DNA from: DATGLG01 sp035294245
GTDB taxonomy: Bacteria; Pseudomonadota; Alphaproteobacteria; JACZXZ01
Direction: 5' to 3'
NCBI GenBank assembly: GCA_035294245.1
Contig: DATGLG010000062.1
Span: forward strand, 1 to 64,000
Length of the DNA stretch: 64,000 nt
Part shown: piece after piece, positions 1-7,326 of the stretch
Numbering within the stretch: the stretch's first letter is position 1
How the letters are laid out: every line of letters begins with the position of its first letter
Program-made: the position numbers and the translations under genes
Notes under the pieces: model-generated
The model's database searches: none
Told to the model about the DNA's origin: nothing
Seen by the model: only the letters and a program-made list of their open reading frames with translations

Positions 1-143
1 ACCGGCAGCCCAATCCGGCTCATCTCCGCCAACCCAGCCCCCTTCCCCCCCAACAGCTCCCCCATCCCTCCATCCCCCTCCGCCTCACCCCCGCCAAACC
101 CATAGACCCACTTCCCCTCAACCATCTCTCCATCCTCGCTCAT
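1..143 (-). CDS. ppdK: Pyruvate, phosphate dikinase, N-terminal fragment (runs off the window)
   Basis: Only the first 47 to 48 codons are present; the gene continues beyond position 1. The reverse-strand translation starts MSEDGEMVEGKWVYGFGGG and continues with the GELLGGKGAGLAEMSRIGLPV signature, the ATP-grasp entry of pyruvate phosphate dikinase (lysine and GGKGA..LAEM conserved). The enzyme interconverts pyruvate, ATP and Pi with PEP, AMP and PPi in the cytoplasm. The ATG at 141-143 is chosen because the family motif begins directly after it. A promoter-like pair lies about 115 to 145 bases upstream. Identity is secure; the rest of the protein cannot be judged. Confidence 0.9.
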   Translation of the reverse strand, partial: MSEDGEMVEGKWVYGFGGGEAEGDGGMGELLGGKGAGLAEMSRIGLP

Positions 144-258
144 TGCGCCCGTTACGCTTCACAAGCTGCCGCCGGACTGCCGCAGCGAAAATTTAACAGG
201 CTGATAAATATGAAAAATCTCGACAGGCATGGGCGGCGCCGGCAAATTGGTGCGGCGC

Positions 259-287
259 ACGATAAAGGGGGCCTTGCGGGGAATCAA
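259..287 (-). promoter_or_regulatory. Candidate sigma70-type promoter for ppdK
   Basis: Reading the minus strand, TTGATT (282-287) is followed after 17 bases by TATCGT (259-264). It lies in the 161-base gap between the small membrane protein gene and ppdK and points to ppdK. Each hexamer matches only in part, so this is a suggestion. Confidence 0.35.
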
Positions 288-304
288 GTTGAGGCGGGTG
301 CCCG

Positions 305-640
305 CTAGCGCTGAAAGGGGCAGCCCGGCTGACCGCAGGCGGCGGCACCACGGGCCGGAACATAAGCGCCGCACACGCGGCACTTCACCATTTCCTCGAC
401 GGCCGCCTCGCCGCGTCCATGCTCGGATCGCCGAGCCCCGCGCTTGTCCTCGGCACGACGGCGGATCTCCGCCTCGCGCAACTCCTGGAGGCGGGCCGCG
501 AATTTGAGACCGTACCAGACGATAAGGAAAATGCCGACGAGGACGACGAGCTTGGCGAGGCTAAACCCGAACATCCCGCCATATAGGGAGCCGGCGGAGA
601 GCGGGTCAAGGAAAAGCGTCGTTTCTGAAGGGGGCGACAT
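305..640 (-). CDS. PP0621-like small membrane protein with C-terminal zinc-ribbon-like motif
   Basis: About 111 residues. One hydrophobic segment (about residues 20-45, FSLAKLVVLVGIFLIVWYGL) is followed by a charged Arg/Glu-rich linker. The C-terminus CRVCGAYVPARGAAACGQPGC has two Cys pairs that could bind zinc. This layout (TM, charged linker, C-x2-C-G ending) resembles the uncharacterised PP0621 family. The start at 640 is preferred over an upstream in-frame ATG six bases away, because a GAGGGGG Shine-Dalgarno lies six bases before 640 and would abut the other ATG. It is transcribed toward ppdK. Function unknown. Confidence 0.7.
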   Translation of the reverse strand: MSPPSETTLFLDPLSAGSLYGGMFGFSLAKLVVLVGIFLIVWYGLKFAARLQELREAEIRRRAEDKRGARRSEHGRGEAAVEEMVKCRVCGAYVPARGAAACGQPGCPFQR

Positions 641-901
641 TGGCATCCCCCTCAACGCCGAAAAGATGGGAACGATCCGCCACAAGTCGCTGAAACACCA
701 CCTTTTCTCGCGATCTGCCCCGCGCTCCGCGCAGGGGGATGCAAAACGGGACGCAAGAGCACGAGCGATGTGTCGCGTTCCGTCGCGGCCATTGGTTTTC
801 CACTCGGCTCACCCCATCTTGACAGTGCCGTCGGCCGGCGGGACCCCGCTCGGAGGAAAGCAAGCAAGCCAAGGGAAGCCAAAGCTATAAGGAGATTCGC
901 C

Positions 902-1684
902 ATGCGCATGAAGGACAAGGTTGCCGTCGTCACCGGTGCCGCCAGCGGGATCGGGCGCGAGATCGCGCTCGCTTTCGCGCGCGAGGGCGCAAAGCTCGGC
1001 ATCGCCGATCTCAACCTCGACGCCGCGAACGTGGTCGCGCGCGAGATCGGCCAGGCCGGCGGGCAGGCGACGGGGCTGCGCATGGATGTGACGAAGGAAG
1101 CCGAGGTCGACGGCGCCATCGCCACCCTGGTCAAGACCTATGGCGGCGTCGACGTGCTGGTGAGCAATGCCGGCATCCAGCACATCGATCCGCTCGACAA
1201 GCTCTCCTTCGACGACTGGCGCCGGGTGGTATCGATTCATCTTGACGGCGCCTTCCTTACCACGCGCGCATGCCTGCGCGAGATGTACAAGCAGAAGCGC
1301 GGCGGCGCGATCATCTACATGGGCTCGGTCCATTCCAAGGAAGCCTCACCGCTCAAAGGGCCCTATGTCTCGGCCAAGCACGCCCTCATCGGCCTCTGCA
1401 AGACGGTGGCAAAAGAAGGAGCCGAGCATGGCGTGCGCGCCAATGTGATCTGTCCCGGCTTCGTGCGCACGCCCCTCGTCGAGAAGCAGATCCCTGAGCA
1501 GGCCAAGGAGCTCGGCATCAGCGAGCAGGACGTGATCAAGAAGGTGATGCTGGGCCAGACCGTCGACGGCGAGTTCACCACGCTTCAAGACGTGGCCGAG
1601 CTCGCAGTCTTCTTCGCCTCCTACAACAGCAACGCGCTCACCGGCCAATCCATGGTGGTGAGCCACGGTTGGTTCATGCAGTAG
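902..1684 (+). CDS. bdhA: D-3-hydroxybutyrate dehydrogenase (SDR family)
   Basis: 260 residues, the usual length for 3-hydroxybutyrate dehydrogenase. The enzyme oxidises D-3-hydroxybutyrate to acetoacetate with NAD in ketone body or polyhydroxybutyrate use. Visible features are the Rossmann glycine motif TGAASGIG (11-18), the NAG motif (about 89-91), catalytic Ser142 (GSVHS), Tyr155 and Lys159 (YVSAK), and the C-terminal GWFMQ ending typical of BdhA. The ATG at 902 follows an AAGGAG Shine-Dalgarno; longer upstream in-frame starts have no such site and would add a non-homologous leader. A TTGACA hexamer occurs at 819-824 without a good -10. A single gene, convergent with the S49 peptidase. Confidence 0.92.
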   Translation: MRMKDKVAVVTGAASGIGREIALAFAREGAKLGIADLNLDAANVVAREIGQAGGQATGLRMDVTKEAEVDGAIATLVKTYGGVDVLVSNAGIQHIDPLDKLSFDDWRRVVSIHLDGAFLTTRACLREMYKQKRGGAIIYMGSVHSKEASPLKGPYVSAKHALIGLCKTVAKEGAEHGVRANVICPGFVRTPLVEKQIPEQAKELGISEQDVIKKVMLGQTVDGEFTTLQDVAELAVFFASYNSNALTGQSMVVSHGWFMQ

Positions 1685-1719
1685 GCGTTGCGTCGGACGC
1701 GCGAACCCCTGCGCGAAGC

Positions 1720-2607
1720 TTAAAGGCCATAGCGCGCCCAGAGAGCCCGCGCTTCGAACGCCGCGGCGAGCTGCGCTGCGGCGGAGGCCGCGGTCGTCCA
1801 AGGATCGGTCCCGCCGTCGGCGAAGCCAAGGCGTCGGCGCAGCCAGCTGCGCTCACGCCCAACGAGGCGGAGCCGCACCTTCTCGCCGAAGCGCTGGCGC
1901 AAGGTGCCGCGCAGCTCGCCGATTCCGTCGATGAGCCCGAGGGCGAGCGCGCGCCGCCCGACCCAGAATTCACCGCTGAAAAGCTCCGCCTCGGGCGCCT
2001 TGAGACGGTCGGCGCGGCGCCGGCGCACCTGCTCCTTGAAGAGCTCGTGCAGCTCCCGCTGCACGGCCTTGAGGCGCTCCACATCCGCGGGGTCCTGGGC
2101 CAGGAAGGGGTCGAGGAGCGACTTGCGCTCCCCCGCCGTATAGAGCCGGCGCTCGACGCCGAAGCGCTTCAAGAGCTCGTGGAAGCCGAAGCTTGCCGAG
2201 ATCACCCCGATCGAGCCGACAATCGAGGCCTCGGTGGCGATGATCTCGTCCGCCGCCGTGGCGAGCCAATAGCCGCCCGAGGCGGCGACGTCCTCGACGA
2301 AGGCGAGCACCGGCACCTTCTTCTCCTCGGCGAATTGCCGGATGCGCGCTGCGATAAGCGCCGACTGCGCCGGCGAGCCCCCCGGCGAATTGATGGCGAG
2401 CGCCACCGCGGTGAGGGGCTTGAGTGCGAAAGCCCGCTCGATCGAGGCGGCAAGGCCGCCGATATTGAGAGCCCCTCGCGTGAGGCCGGGCTGGGGCGCG
2501 ATCACGCCGGCCAGGCGCAGCATCGCGACCTGCGGCGGCTCGGCGCGCCACGGCATGAGAAGGCGCCGCAGCGCGAGTCGCTGGCGCGTCGAGGAGGATT
2601 GCGTCAT
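1720..2607 (-). CDS. S49 family serine peptidase (SppA/SohB-like), no signal sequence
   Basis: 295 residues. The core matches the short SppA/SohB peptidases of the ClpP-crotonase fold: AINSPGGSP at about residue 72, nucleophile Ser110 in DVAASGGYW, and general base Lys162 in AGERKSLLDPF, the usual Ser/Lys dyad about 50 residues apart. Unlike E. coli SohB or SppA, no N-terminal membrane anchor is visible; the first 25 residues are basic and polar. A cytoplasmic or peripherally membrane-bound peptide-degrading role is therefore inferred. The C-terminus ends in a hydrophobic/aromatic stretch. It stands alone, with a palindromic repeat downstream. Confidence 0.88.
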   Translation of the reverse strand: MTQSSSTRQRLALRRLLMPWRAEPPQVAMLRLAGVIAPQPGLTRGALNIGGLAASIERAFALKPLTAVALAINSPGGSPAQSALIAARIRQFAEEKKVPVLAFVEDVAASGGYWLATAADEIIATEASIVGSIGVISASFGFHELLKRFGVERRLYTAGERKSLLDPFLAQDPADVERLKAVQRELHELFKEQVRRRRADRLKAPEAELFSGEFWVGRRALALGLIDGIGELRGTLRQRFGEKVRLRLVGRERSWLRRRLGFADGGTDPWTTAASAAAQLAAAFEARALWARYGL

Positions 2608-2760
2608 GGCGGGAAGATAGAGGCGTGGCGCCTGCTTGCCAATGGCATCAGCTACATGGCGGCGGCGCGATGGTGTCAGTCACGGCGGCCTCTATCAGTC
2701 GATAGCCGGGTCGCCTCGCGAGGAGCGCTTACGCGGATCGCCGCAGAGGCATGCGGCCCT

Positions 2761-2833
2761 GGATTCCGGCTTGGCGCGGAGCCTGTCCTCGGGCCCGCCT
2801 TCGGCGGGACCCGGGGGCTTCGGCCGGAATGAC
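2761..2833. repeat. Palindromic intergenic repeat-like element
   Basis: Outer arms GGATTCCGGC (2761-2770) and GGCCGGAATGA (2822-2832) are near-perfect inverted repeats. Inside them CCCGCC-TTC-GGCGGG forms a second hairpin flanked by CGGG/CCCG. The shape resembles the dispersed ATTCCGGC...GCCGGAAT palindromes found between genes in many alphaproteobacteria. Only one copy is recognised here, so repeat status is inferred. It lies in the 262-base gap between the S49 gene and the PDZ lipoprotein gene; nothing else is seen in that gap. Confidence 0.5.
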
Positions 2834-2869
2834 GATCTTTGAATGCGAATCGAATGTCAAAATCACAGC

Positions 2870-3550
2870 CTAGAACTGCACCGTTACCGTGGTCGGGGCG
2901 CCGTCGCGCCAGAGCGCGACGGGCACGGCCTGTCCCGGCGCGATCTTCGCGACGACCTCCTTCGCCTCCTGGTCGAGATCGACCGTCTTGCCGTCGATCG
3001 CGGTGATGATGTCGCCGGGAACAATGCCGGCGCGCGCCGCGGGGCCGCCGGCAGAGACGGTCGTGACGAAAAGGCCGCGCGGCGGCGTGAGACCGTGAGC
3101 GGCGGCAAGCTGTGGCGTCGTGGGGATCGCCACGAGGCCGAGTGCGACTTTGGGTGGCGTGAGGGGCGCCGTCACGAAGCTCATGAAGCTGGCTTTCGCC
3201 TGCGCAAGCGACGGCTCACAGCCGAAATAATTGCCGCAGCCGGCGGCGAACTCGATGAGATAGACCCCGTTCCCCTGCGCGGTCTTGGTGATGGTGAAGG
3301 CCGGCCGGAGATCGTCGGGCAAGGGTCCCCAAGTTGAGATCAGGCTGTCCGTCGCCTGGTCGATGCGATAGGCCGAGTTGTCGGTGACCCAGGTGAGCGC
3401 ACGGCCCCAACGGATCGCGCAGTCCGCGCCGTCATGGCAGATGATCGGCTGGTTGAGCGCGGCCGCCGCGGTGGGGGACAATTGCGGCTGCGATTGGCAG
3501 GCGACGAGCGCGATGCATGGCAAGGCGATTGCTAACAAGACAAGCTTCAT
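2870..3550 (-). CDS. PDZ-domain lipoprotein
   Basis: 226 residues. The N-terminus MKLVLLAIALPCIALVACQS is a lipoprotein signal with lipobox LVAC (Cys18), so the mature protein should be lipid-anchored in the periplasm. The middle (about 35-135) has two Cys pairs (ICHDGADC, CGNYFGC) that may form disulfides. I do not recognise that domain. The C-terminal 85 residues are a PDZ domain: GLFVTTVSAGGPAARAGI followed by PGDIITAIDGKTVD. There is no protease domain, so it probably binds peptides or partners. The start at 3550 is set by the signal peptide. It is divergent from the Mrr_N/RMF gene across 163 bases. Confidence 0.75.
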   Translation of the reverse strand: MKLVLLAIALPCIALVACQSQPQLSPTAAAALNQPIICHDGADCAIRWGRALTWVTDNSAYRIDQATDSLISTWGPLPDDLRPAFTITKTAQGNGVYLIEFAAGCGNYFGCEPSLAQAKASFMSFVTAPLTPPKVALGLVAIPTTPQLAAAHGLTPPRGLFVTTVSAGGPAARAGIVPGDIITAIDGKTVDLDQEAKEVVAKIAPGQAVPVALWRDGAPTTVTVQF

Positions 3551-3713
3551 GGCTTCCCCCAAACGATTGGCGCATGATAGCCGTGATCGGCTTGCGCGGT
3601 AAGAGCAAGCCGCATTCTCGCGGTGGCGCGAATCTTTCGTCGAGATGGCGTAAGATCGGAGCCGGCGCGGTAGCGGACCATCGTGGCCCATGCCGCCGTG
3701 AGGTGCGAAGCCG

Positions 3714-4253
3714 ATGACGACCGATAGTGGCGAGGTCCCCCTCGTCAACATGGCGAACGTCATGCTGACGGTGCTCAAGGCTGCAGCGGCGCAGCCCGTC
3801 TCGCCCGGCGACTGCGTCGAGCGCCTTCTCCGCACGCTGCGTCTCGTCCATGAGAATGCGGAAGCCCAGCGCTCGACCCTCACAGAGCGCGTCGCCCTCG
3901 CCGTCACCGAGCTCCACGCCGCGGCTCTCCTGGCGCCGCGGCGCGACGGCCGCTTCGCCGCGACTGAGCGCGGACGCATTGTTCTCGCGGCGCACCCTCT
4001 CGGCGTCGACGAGACCGTCCTTGCGGAGTTCCGCGAGTTCCGGGCCTTCATCCGGAAGCACGAGGCCCCGGCCGGCGACGACAAGGCCGAGCTGGAGCGC
4101 ACCCAGGCCTATCTCGACGGCTATGGCGCCTATGGTGCGGGGCGGCCGCTCACCGAGAACCCCCACCCCGCCGAGACCGCCGAGCACATGGACTGGGACG
4201 CCGGCTGGTGCGAGGCGCTCGACGACGCGATCGAGAACACAGGCGTGCGGTGA
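3714..4253 (+). CDS. Mrr N-terminal-like winged helix fused to ribosome-modulation-factor-like domain
   Basis: 179 residues, no signal or membrane segment. Residues about 10-110 look like the Mrr N-terminal winged-helix domain: leucine-rich helices, then FAATERGRIVLAAHPLGVD, close to the TxRGR.vLa..P..id signature of that domain. Residues about 130-172 resemble RMF/CrpP-type ribosome modulation factor: AYLDGYGAYGAGRP, then NP, then WDAGWCEA, matching the G..A..aGr...NP.......W..GW..A pattern. No nuclease domain is present. Both assignments are by eye. The M48 peptidase gene follows 43 bases downstream and may be cotranscribed. A role in translation dormancy or nucleic acid binding is only inferred. 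Confidence 0.65.
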   Translation: MTTDSGEVPLVNMANVMLTVLKAAAAQPVSPGDCVERLLRTLRLVHENAEAQRSTLTERVALAVTELHAAALLAPRRDGRFAATERGRIVLAAHPLGVDETVLAEFREFRAFIRKHEAPAGDDKAELERTQAYLDGYGAYGAGRPLTENPHPAETAEHMDWDAGWCEALDDAIENTGVR

Positions 4254-4296
4254 AGGCTCTGGCAGAGCCGACGTCGACCCGAATCCGGAGCTGCGC

Positions 4297-5094
4297 ATGA
4301 TCGAAGCGATTCTTGTCCGTGCCCTTGGCTTTTCCTGCGTGATGGCGACGGTTGCCGCGCTCCTCGTGTCGCTTCCCGGCTGCGAGACCGTGCCCATCAC
4401 GGGGCGCCAGCAGCTCAACATCGTAGATCCGGCAACCGCCGACAAGCTCGGCGAGCAGGCCTTTGCCGAGGTAAAGGCGCAGCACCGGATCTCGCATGAT
4501 CCAGCCGCGAACGCCATGGTGCAGCGCGTCGGGCGGCGCCTCGCAGCGGCGAGCGGGTTACAGGAGAATTGGGAGTTCATCGTCATCGACGAGCCGCAGG
4601 TCAACGCCTTCGCCCTGCCCGGCGGCAAGGTCGCCGTCTATGCCGGCATGCTGCCAGTGGCGCAAAATGACGTCGGGCTTGCGACCGTGCTCGGGCACGA
4701 AATCGGGCATGTCATGGCGCGCCACGCGGCTGAGCGCATCACGCGCTCGCAACTCATCGAGGCGGGCACCAATTTGGCCGCCGCCGCGCTGGGCGGCGAC
4801 CCGCAATCCCGGCAGACCTTGGGCGCGCTGCTCGGCGCAGGCGCGACCTTTGGATTGGAGCTGCCGTTCTCGCGCGAGCAGGAATACGAGGCCGACCATA
4901 TCGGGCTCGATCTGATGGCGCGCGCCGGCTACGATCCGCGGGCGGCGATCGCCTTCTGGCAGCGCATGCAGACCCGCGCCGGGGCGAAAGGGCCGCCGGA
5001 ATTCTTCTCGGACCATCCTACGGACGCCAACCGCATCGCCCGGCTCGAGGCGCTCCTGCCCGAGGCGATGCGCTACTACAAGCCGGCGTCTTGA
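4297..5094 (+). CDS. M48 family metalloprotease, lipoprotein (LoiP/YcaL-like)
   Basis: 265 residues. A signal segment ends in lipobox SLPGC (Cys29), predicting a periplasmic lipoprotein. The family motif VPITGRQQLNIV follows. The zinc site is HEIGH (His134, Glu135, His138), with the third-ligand region EYEADHIGLDLMARAGYDPRA. The C-terminal SDHPTDANRIARL is typical of M48 quality-control peptidases acting on outer membrane proteins. The ATG at 4297 has a GGAG upstream and begins the signal peptide; a longer reading frame upstream overlaps the preceding gene and is not credible. All catalytic residues are intact. Confidence 0.92.
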   Translation: MIEAILVRALGFSCVMATVAALLVSLPGCETVPITGRQQLNIVDPATADKLGEQAFAEVKAQHRISHDPAANAMVQRVGRRLAAASGLQENWEFIVIDEPQVNAFALPGGKVAVYAGMLPVAQNDVGLATVLGHEIGHVMARHAAERITRSQLIEAGTNLAAAALGGDPQSRQTLGALLGAGATFGLELPFSREQEYEADHIGLDLMARAGYDPRAAIAFWQRMQTRAGAKGPPEFFSDHPTDANRIARLEALLPEAMRYYKPAS

Positions 5095-5137
5095 GCGATT
5101 TCCGTCGAATGGAATGGCGCTGGGCCGCGATGCAGCC

Positions 5138-5884
5138 CTACACCCCTAAGGCCGCGGCGGCGCGCAGCACCGCTTCGGCGCGCTCGGTATAGCGTCCATC
5201 GGGATGATGGAGCACGAGGCCGGCGGCGAGCCGCGTCGGCGCGGCGATGCCCTTGCGCGCCTGCACGATCACGCGCTTGGCCGGTCGCTCATCGGGCATG
5301 GGCCAAAGCGGGAAGACCACGATCCCGCCCGCCTTGCCATGGAGAGCAGCCAGGATCGTCTCGAGGCGATCGGCGCGGTGGATCACGGTGATGCTGCCCT
5401 TCGCGCGCACCATGGTGAGGCAGAGGCCGAGCCAAGCGGCGAGATCGGCGGCCCCCTCGATATTGGCAAGCCCCTTGCTCGGCGTCGCCGCCAGCGAAGC
5501 CCGCCGCGCCTCGAGATGGGGCGGATTGCTCATCACATGGTCGAAGCTCCCCGGCGCCAGGCGCGGCGGCGGGCGCAGCACGTCACCCTCCATCACCGTG
5601 ACGCGGTCCTGGATCCCGTTCCGCGCCGCGTTGTCGTTGGCAAGACGCACGAGCGGGCGCTGCAGCTCGAGCCCCACGACGCGACAGCCCTCGACGCGGC
5701 AGGCAAGGCAGAGTGTCGCAGCGCCCACCCCCGCGCCGATGTCGAGCACCTGCTGGCCGGGCTCGGCAGGGACCGCCGCGGCGAGCAGCACCGGGTCGAT
5801 GGCGACGCGATATCCTTCCGTGGGCTGCACGAGGCTGACGCGCCCCCCGAGGAGCGCGTCCTCGGTCACCGCCGTATCAGGCAT
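5138..5884 (-). CDS. SAM-dependent methyltransferase, TrmN6 (tRNA1Val A37)-like
   Basis: About 248 residues. It has a class I methyltransferase fold: motif I VLDIGAGVGAATLCLA and the N6-adenine catalytic motif SNPPHL (NPPY-type). The N-terminal LLGGRVSLVQPTEGYRVAIDPVLLAA matches TrmN6/YfiC proteins, which methylate A37 of tRNA1(Val). The last ligand is His instead of Tyr in NPPY, as in some alphaproteobacterial members. The start at 5884 is chosen because it overlaps the end of the DUF2007 gene by 8 bases, indicating translational coupling. Target RNA is inferred from family only. Confidence 0.8.
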   Translation of the reverse strand: MPDTAVTEDALLGGRVSLVQPTEGYRVAIDPVLLAAAVPAEPGQQVLDIGAGVGAATLCLACRVEGCRVVGLELQRPLVRLANDNAARNGIQDRVTVMEGDVLRPPPRLAPGSFDHVMSNPPHLEARRASLAATPSKGLANIEGAADLAAWLGLCLTMVRAKGSITVIHRADRLETILAALHGKAGGIVVFPLWPMPDERPAKRVIVQARKGIAAPTRLAAGLVLHHPDGRYTERAEAVLRAAAALGV

Positions 5885-6104
5885 GCTGGCAGTGCGCCGC
5901 CAGAGCACCCGCCTCGTCCAGCAGGCGCTGCGCCCGGCGATGATCCTCGGCAGCCACCATCAGCCGCCGCGGTATGGCGCCGATGCTGCCTTCGAGAATG
6001 CTGGTATGGCCGTCGAGCACGACGGCATGGATACCCTGCTCCGCGAGCAGCGCCTCGAGGAACGACAGCAGCACCGGATCGTTCGTCCGCAAGAGCTCCT
6101 TCAC
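5877..6104 (-). CDS. DUF2007 domain small protein
   Basis: 75 residues, the normal size for DUF2007 (putative signal-transducing protein). Visible are the start MKELLRTNDPVLLSFLEALL, the central GIHAVVLDGHTSILEGSIGAIPRRLMVA and the final LLDEAG. The short alpha/beta ferredoxin-like fold often sits beside TrmN6-type methyltransferases, as here, where the two genes overlap by 8 bases. Biochemical role unknown. It is divergent from the polyprenyl synthase gene. Confidence 0.85.
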   Translation of the reverse strand: MKELLRTNDPVLLSFLEALLAEQGIHAVVLDGHTSILEGSIGAIPRRLMVAAEDHRRAQRLLDEAGALAAHCQHA

Positions 6105-6184
6105 CTTCGGCCCCCCTCCCCCACTGGCACAGGCGCGCCCCGGTCACATCCGGGCGAGCAGCGACTTTCGGGGCAAGACGCTGC

Positions 6185-6212
6185 TTGACCCCCGCTGCGC
6201 GCAGCCTATGCT
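6185..6212 (+). promoter_or_regulatory. Candidate sigma70-type promoter for the polyprenyl diphosphate synthase gene
   Basis: TTGACC (6185-6190) is followed after 16 bases by TATGCT (6207-6212). It lies about 65 bases upstream of the GTG start at 6279, inside the divergent gap with the DUF2007 gene. Confidence 0.5.
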
Positions 6213-6278
6213 CGATCGTGTTCCCATCCGCGTCAAGCGGCGCATCGCCAGCACAACAATTTCGACCGAGAGAGCAGC

Positions 6279-7301
6279 GTGGCCGTCATCGTCAACCTGG
6301 AGGAGGGTCGGGACAAGGCGCCGGAAGCAGGCTTCCAGCGTCTCCAGGCCCTTGTCGCGGACGACATGAACCGCGTCAACGGGGTGATCGTCCGCCGCAT
6401 GGACAGCCCGGTGGCGCTCATCCCCCAGCTCGCCGGCCATATCGTGGCGGCGGGCGGCAAACGCCTGCGGCCGCTTCTAACCCTGGCGGCGGCGAAGCTC
6501 TGTGGCTATCGCGGCGACCGCCATGTCAACCTCGCCGCCTGCGTGGAATTCATCCACACGGCGACCCTCCTCCATGACGACGTGGTCGATGAGAGTGATC
6601 TGCGCCGCGGTCTCGCCACCGCCAATTCGGTCTGGGGCAACAAGGCGAGCGTGCTGGTCGGCGATTTCCTCTTCAGCCGCGCCTTCCAGCTCATGACCGA
6701 GGACGGCTCCCTCGACGTGCTGCGCATTCTCTCCAACGCCTCGGCCGTCATCGCCGAAGGCGAGGTGCACCAGCTCATCACCGCCAACGACACGACGACG
6801 ACGGAGACGGCCTATCTCGAGGTCATCCGCGCCAAGACGGCCACCCTCTTCGCGGCCGCCTGCCGCATCGGCGCCGTCGTCGCCGACCGGCCCAAGGCGG
6901 AGGAGGAGGCTCTCGACAGCTACGGCCTCAATCTCGGCATCGCCTTCCAGCTCATCGACGACGTGCTCGATTTCGCAGCGCGGCGCGACACCCTCGGCAA
7001 GAACATCGGCGACGACTTCCGCGACGGCAAGATCACCCTGCCCGTGGTCCTGGCCTTCCGCCGCGGCAGCGAGGCCGAGCGCACCTTCTGGCGCAGAACC
7101 CTCGAAACCCTCGAGCAGAAGGACGGGGATCTCGAGCACGCGATCCAGCTCATGGAGCGCCACGGCTCCCTGCGCGATACGGTGGCGCGCGCGGGTCATT
7201 ACGGCGCCATCGCTCGGGACGCCCTCGGCATCTTCCCCGACAGCACGGAAAAGCGCGCCCTTCTCGACCTCATCGATTTCTGCATCCAGCGCGCTTATTG
7301 A
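6279..7301 (+). CDS. ispB: Polyprenyl (octaprenyl-type) diphosphate synthase
   Basis: 340 residues. This trans-prenyltransferase makes the ubiquinone side chain. Motifs are GGKRLRPLL (substrate-binding Lys/Arg), the first Asp-rich motif LLHDDVVDESDLRRG, KASVLVGDFLFSRAF, and the second Asp-rich motif QLIDDVLDF with the following GKNIGDD and KITLPVV. The hydrophobic chain-length floor upstream of the first Asp motif suits long products, but octaprenyl versus decaprenyl cannot be told. The start is GTG at 6279 with GAGAGA upstream; the next Met (about residue 30) would cut into the conserved N-terminus. Confidence 0.9.
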   Translation: MAVIVNLEEGRDKAPEAGFQRLQALVADDMNRVNGVIVRRMDSPVALIPQLAGHIVAAGGKRLRPLLTLAAAKLCGYRGDRHVNLAACVEFIHTATLLHDDVVDESDLRRGLATANSVWGNKASVLVGDFLFSRAFQLMTEDGSLDVLRILSNASAVIAEGEVHQLITANDTTTTETAYLEVIRAKTATLFAAACRIGAVVADRPKAEEEALDSYGLNLGIAFQLIDDVLDFAARRDTLGKNIGDDFRDGKITLPVVLAFRRGSEAERTFWRRTLETLEQKDGDLEHAIQLMERHGSLRDTVARAGHYGAIARDALGIFPDSTEKRALLDLIDFCIQRAY

Positions 7302-7326
7302 GGCGCGAGGGAGCGGCAGTCGCGCG

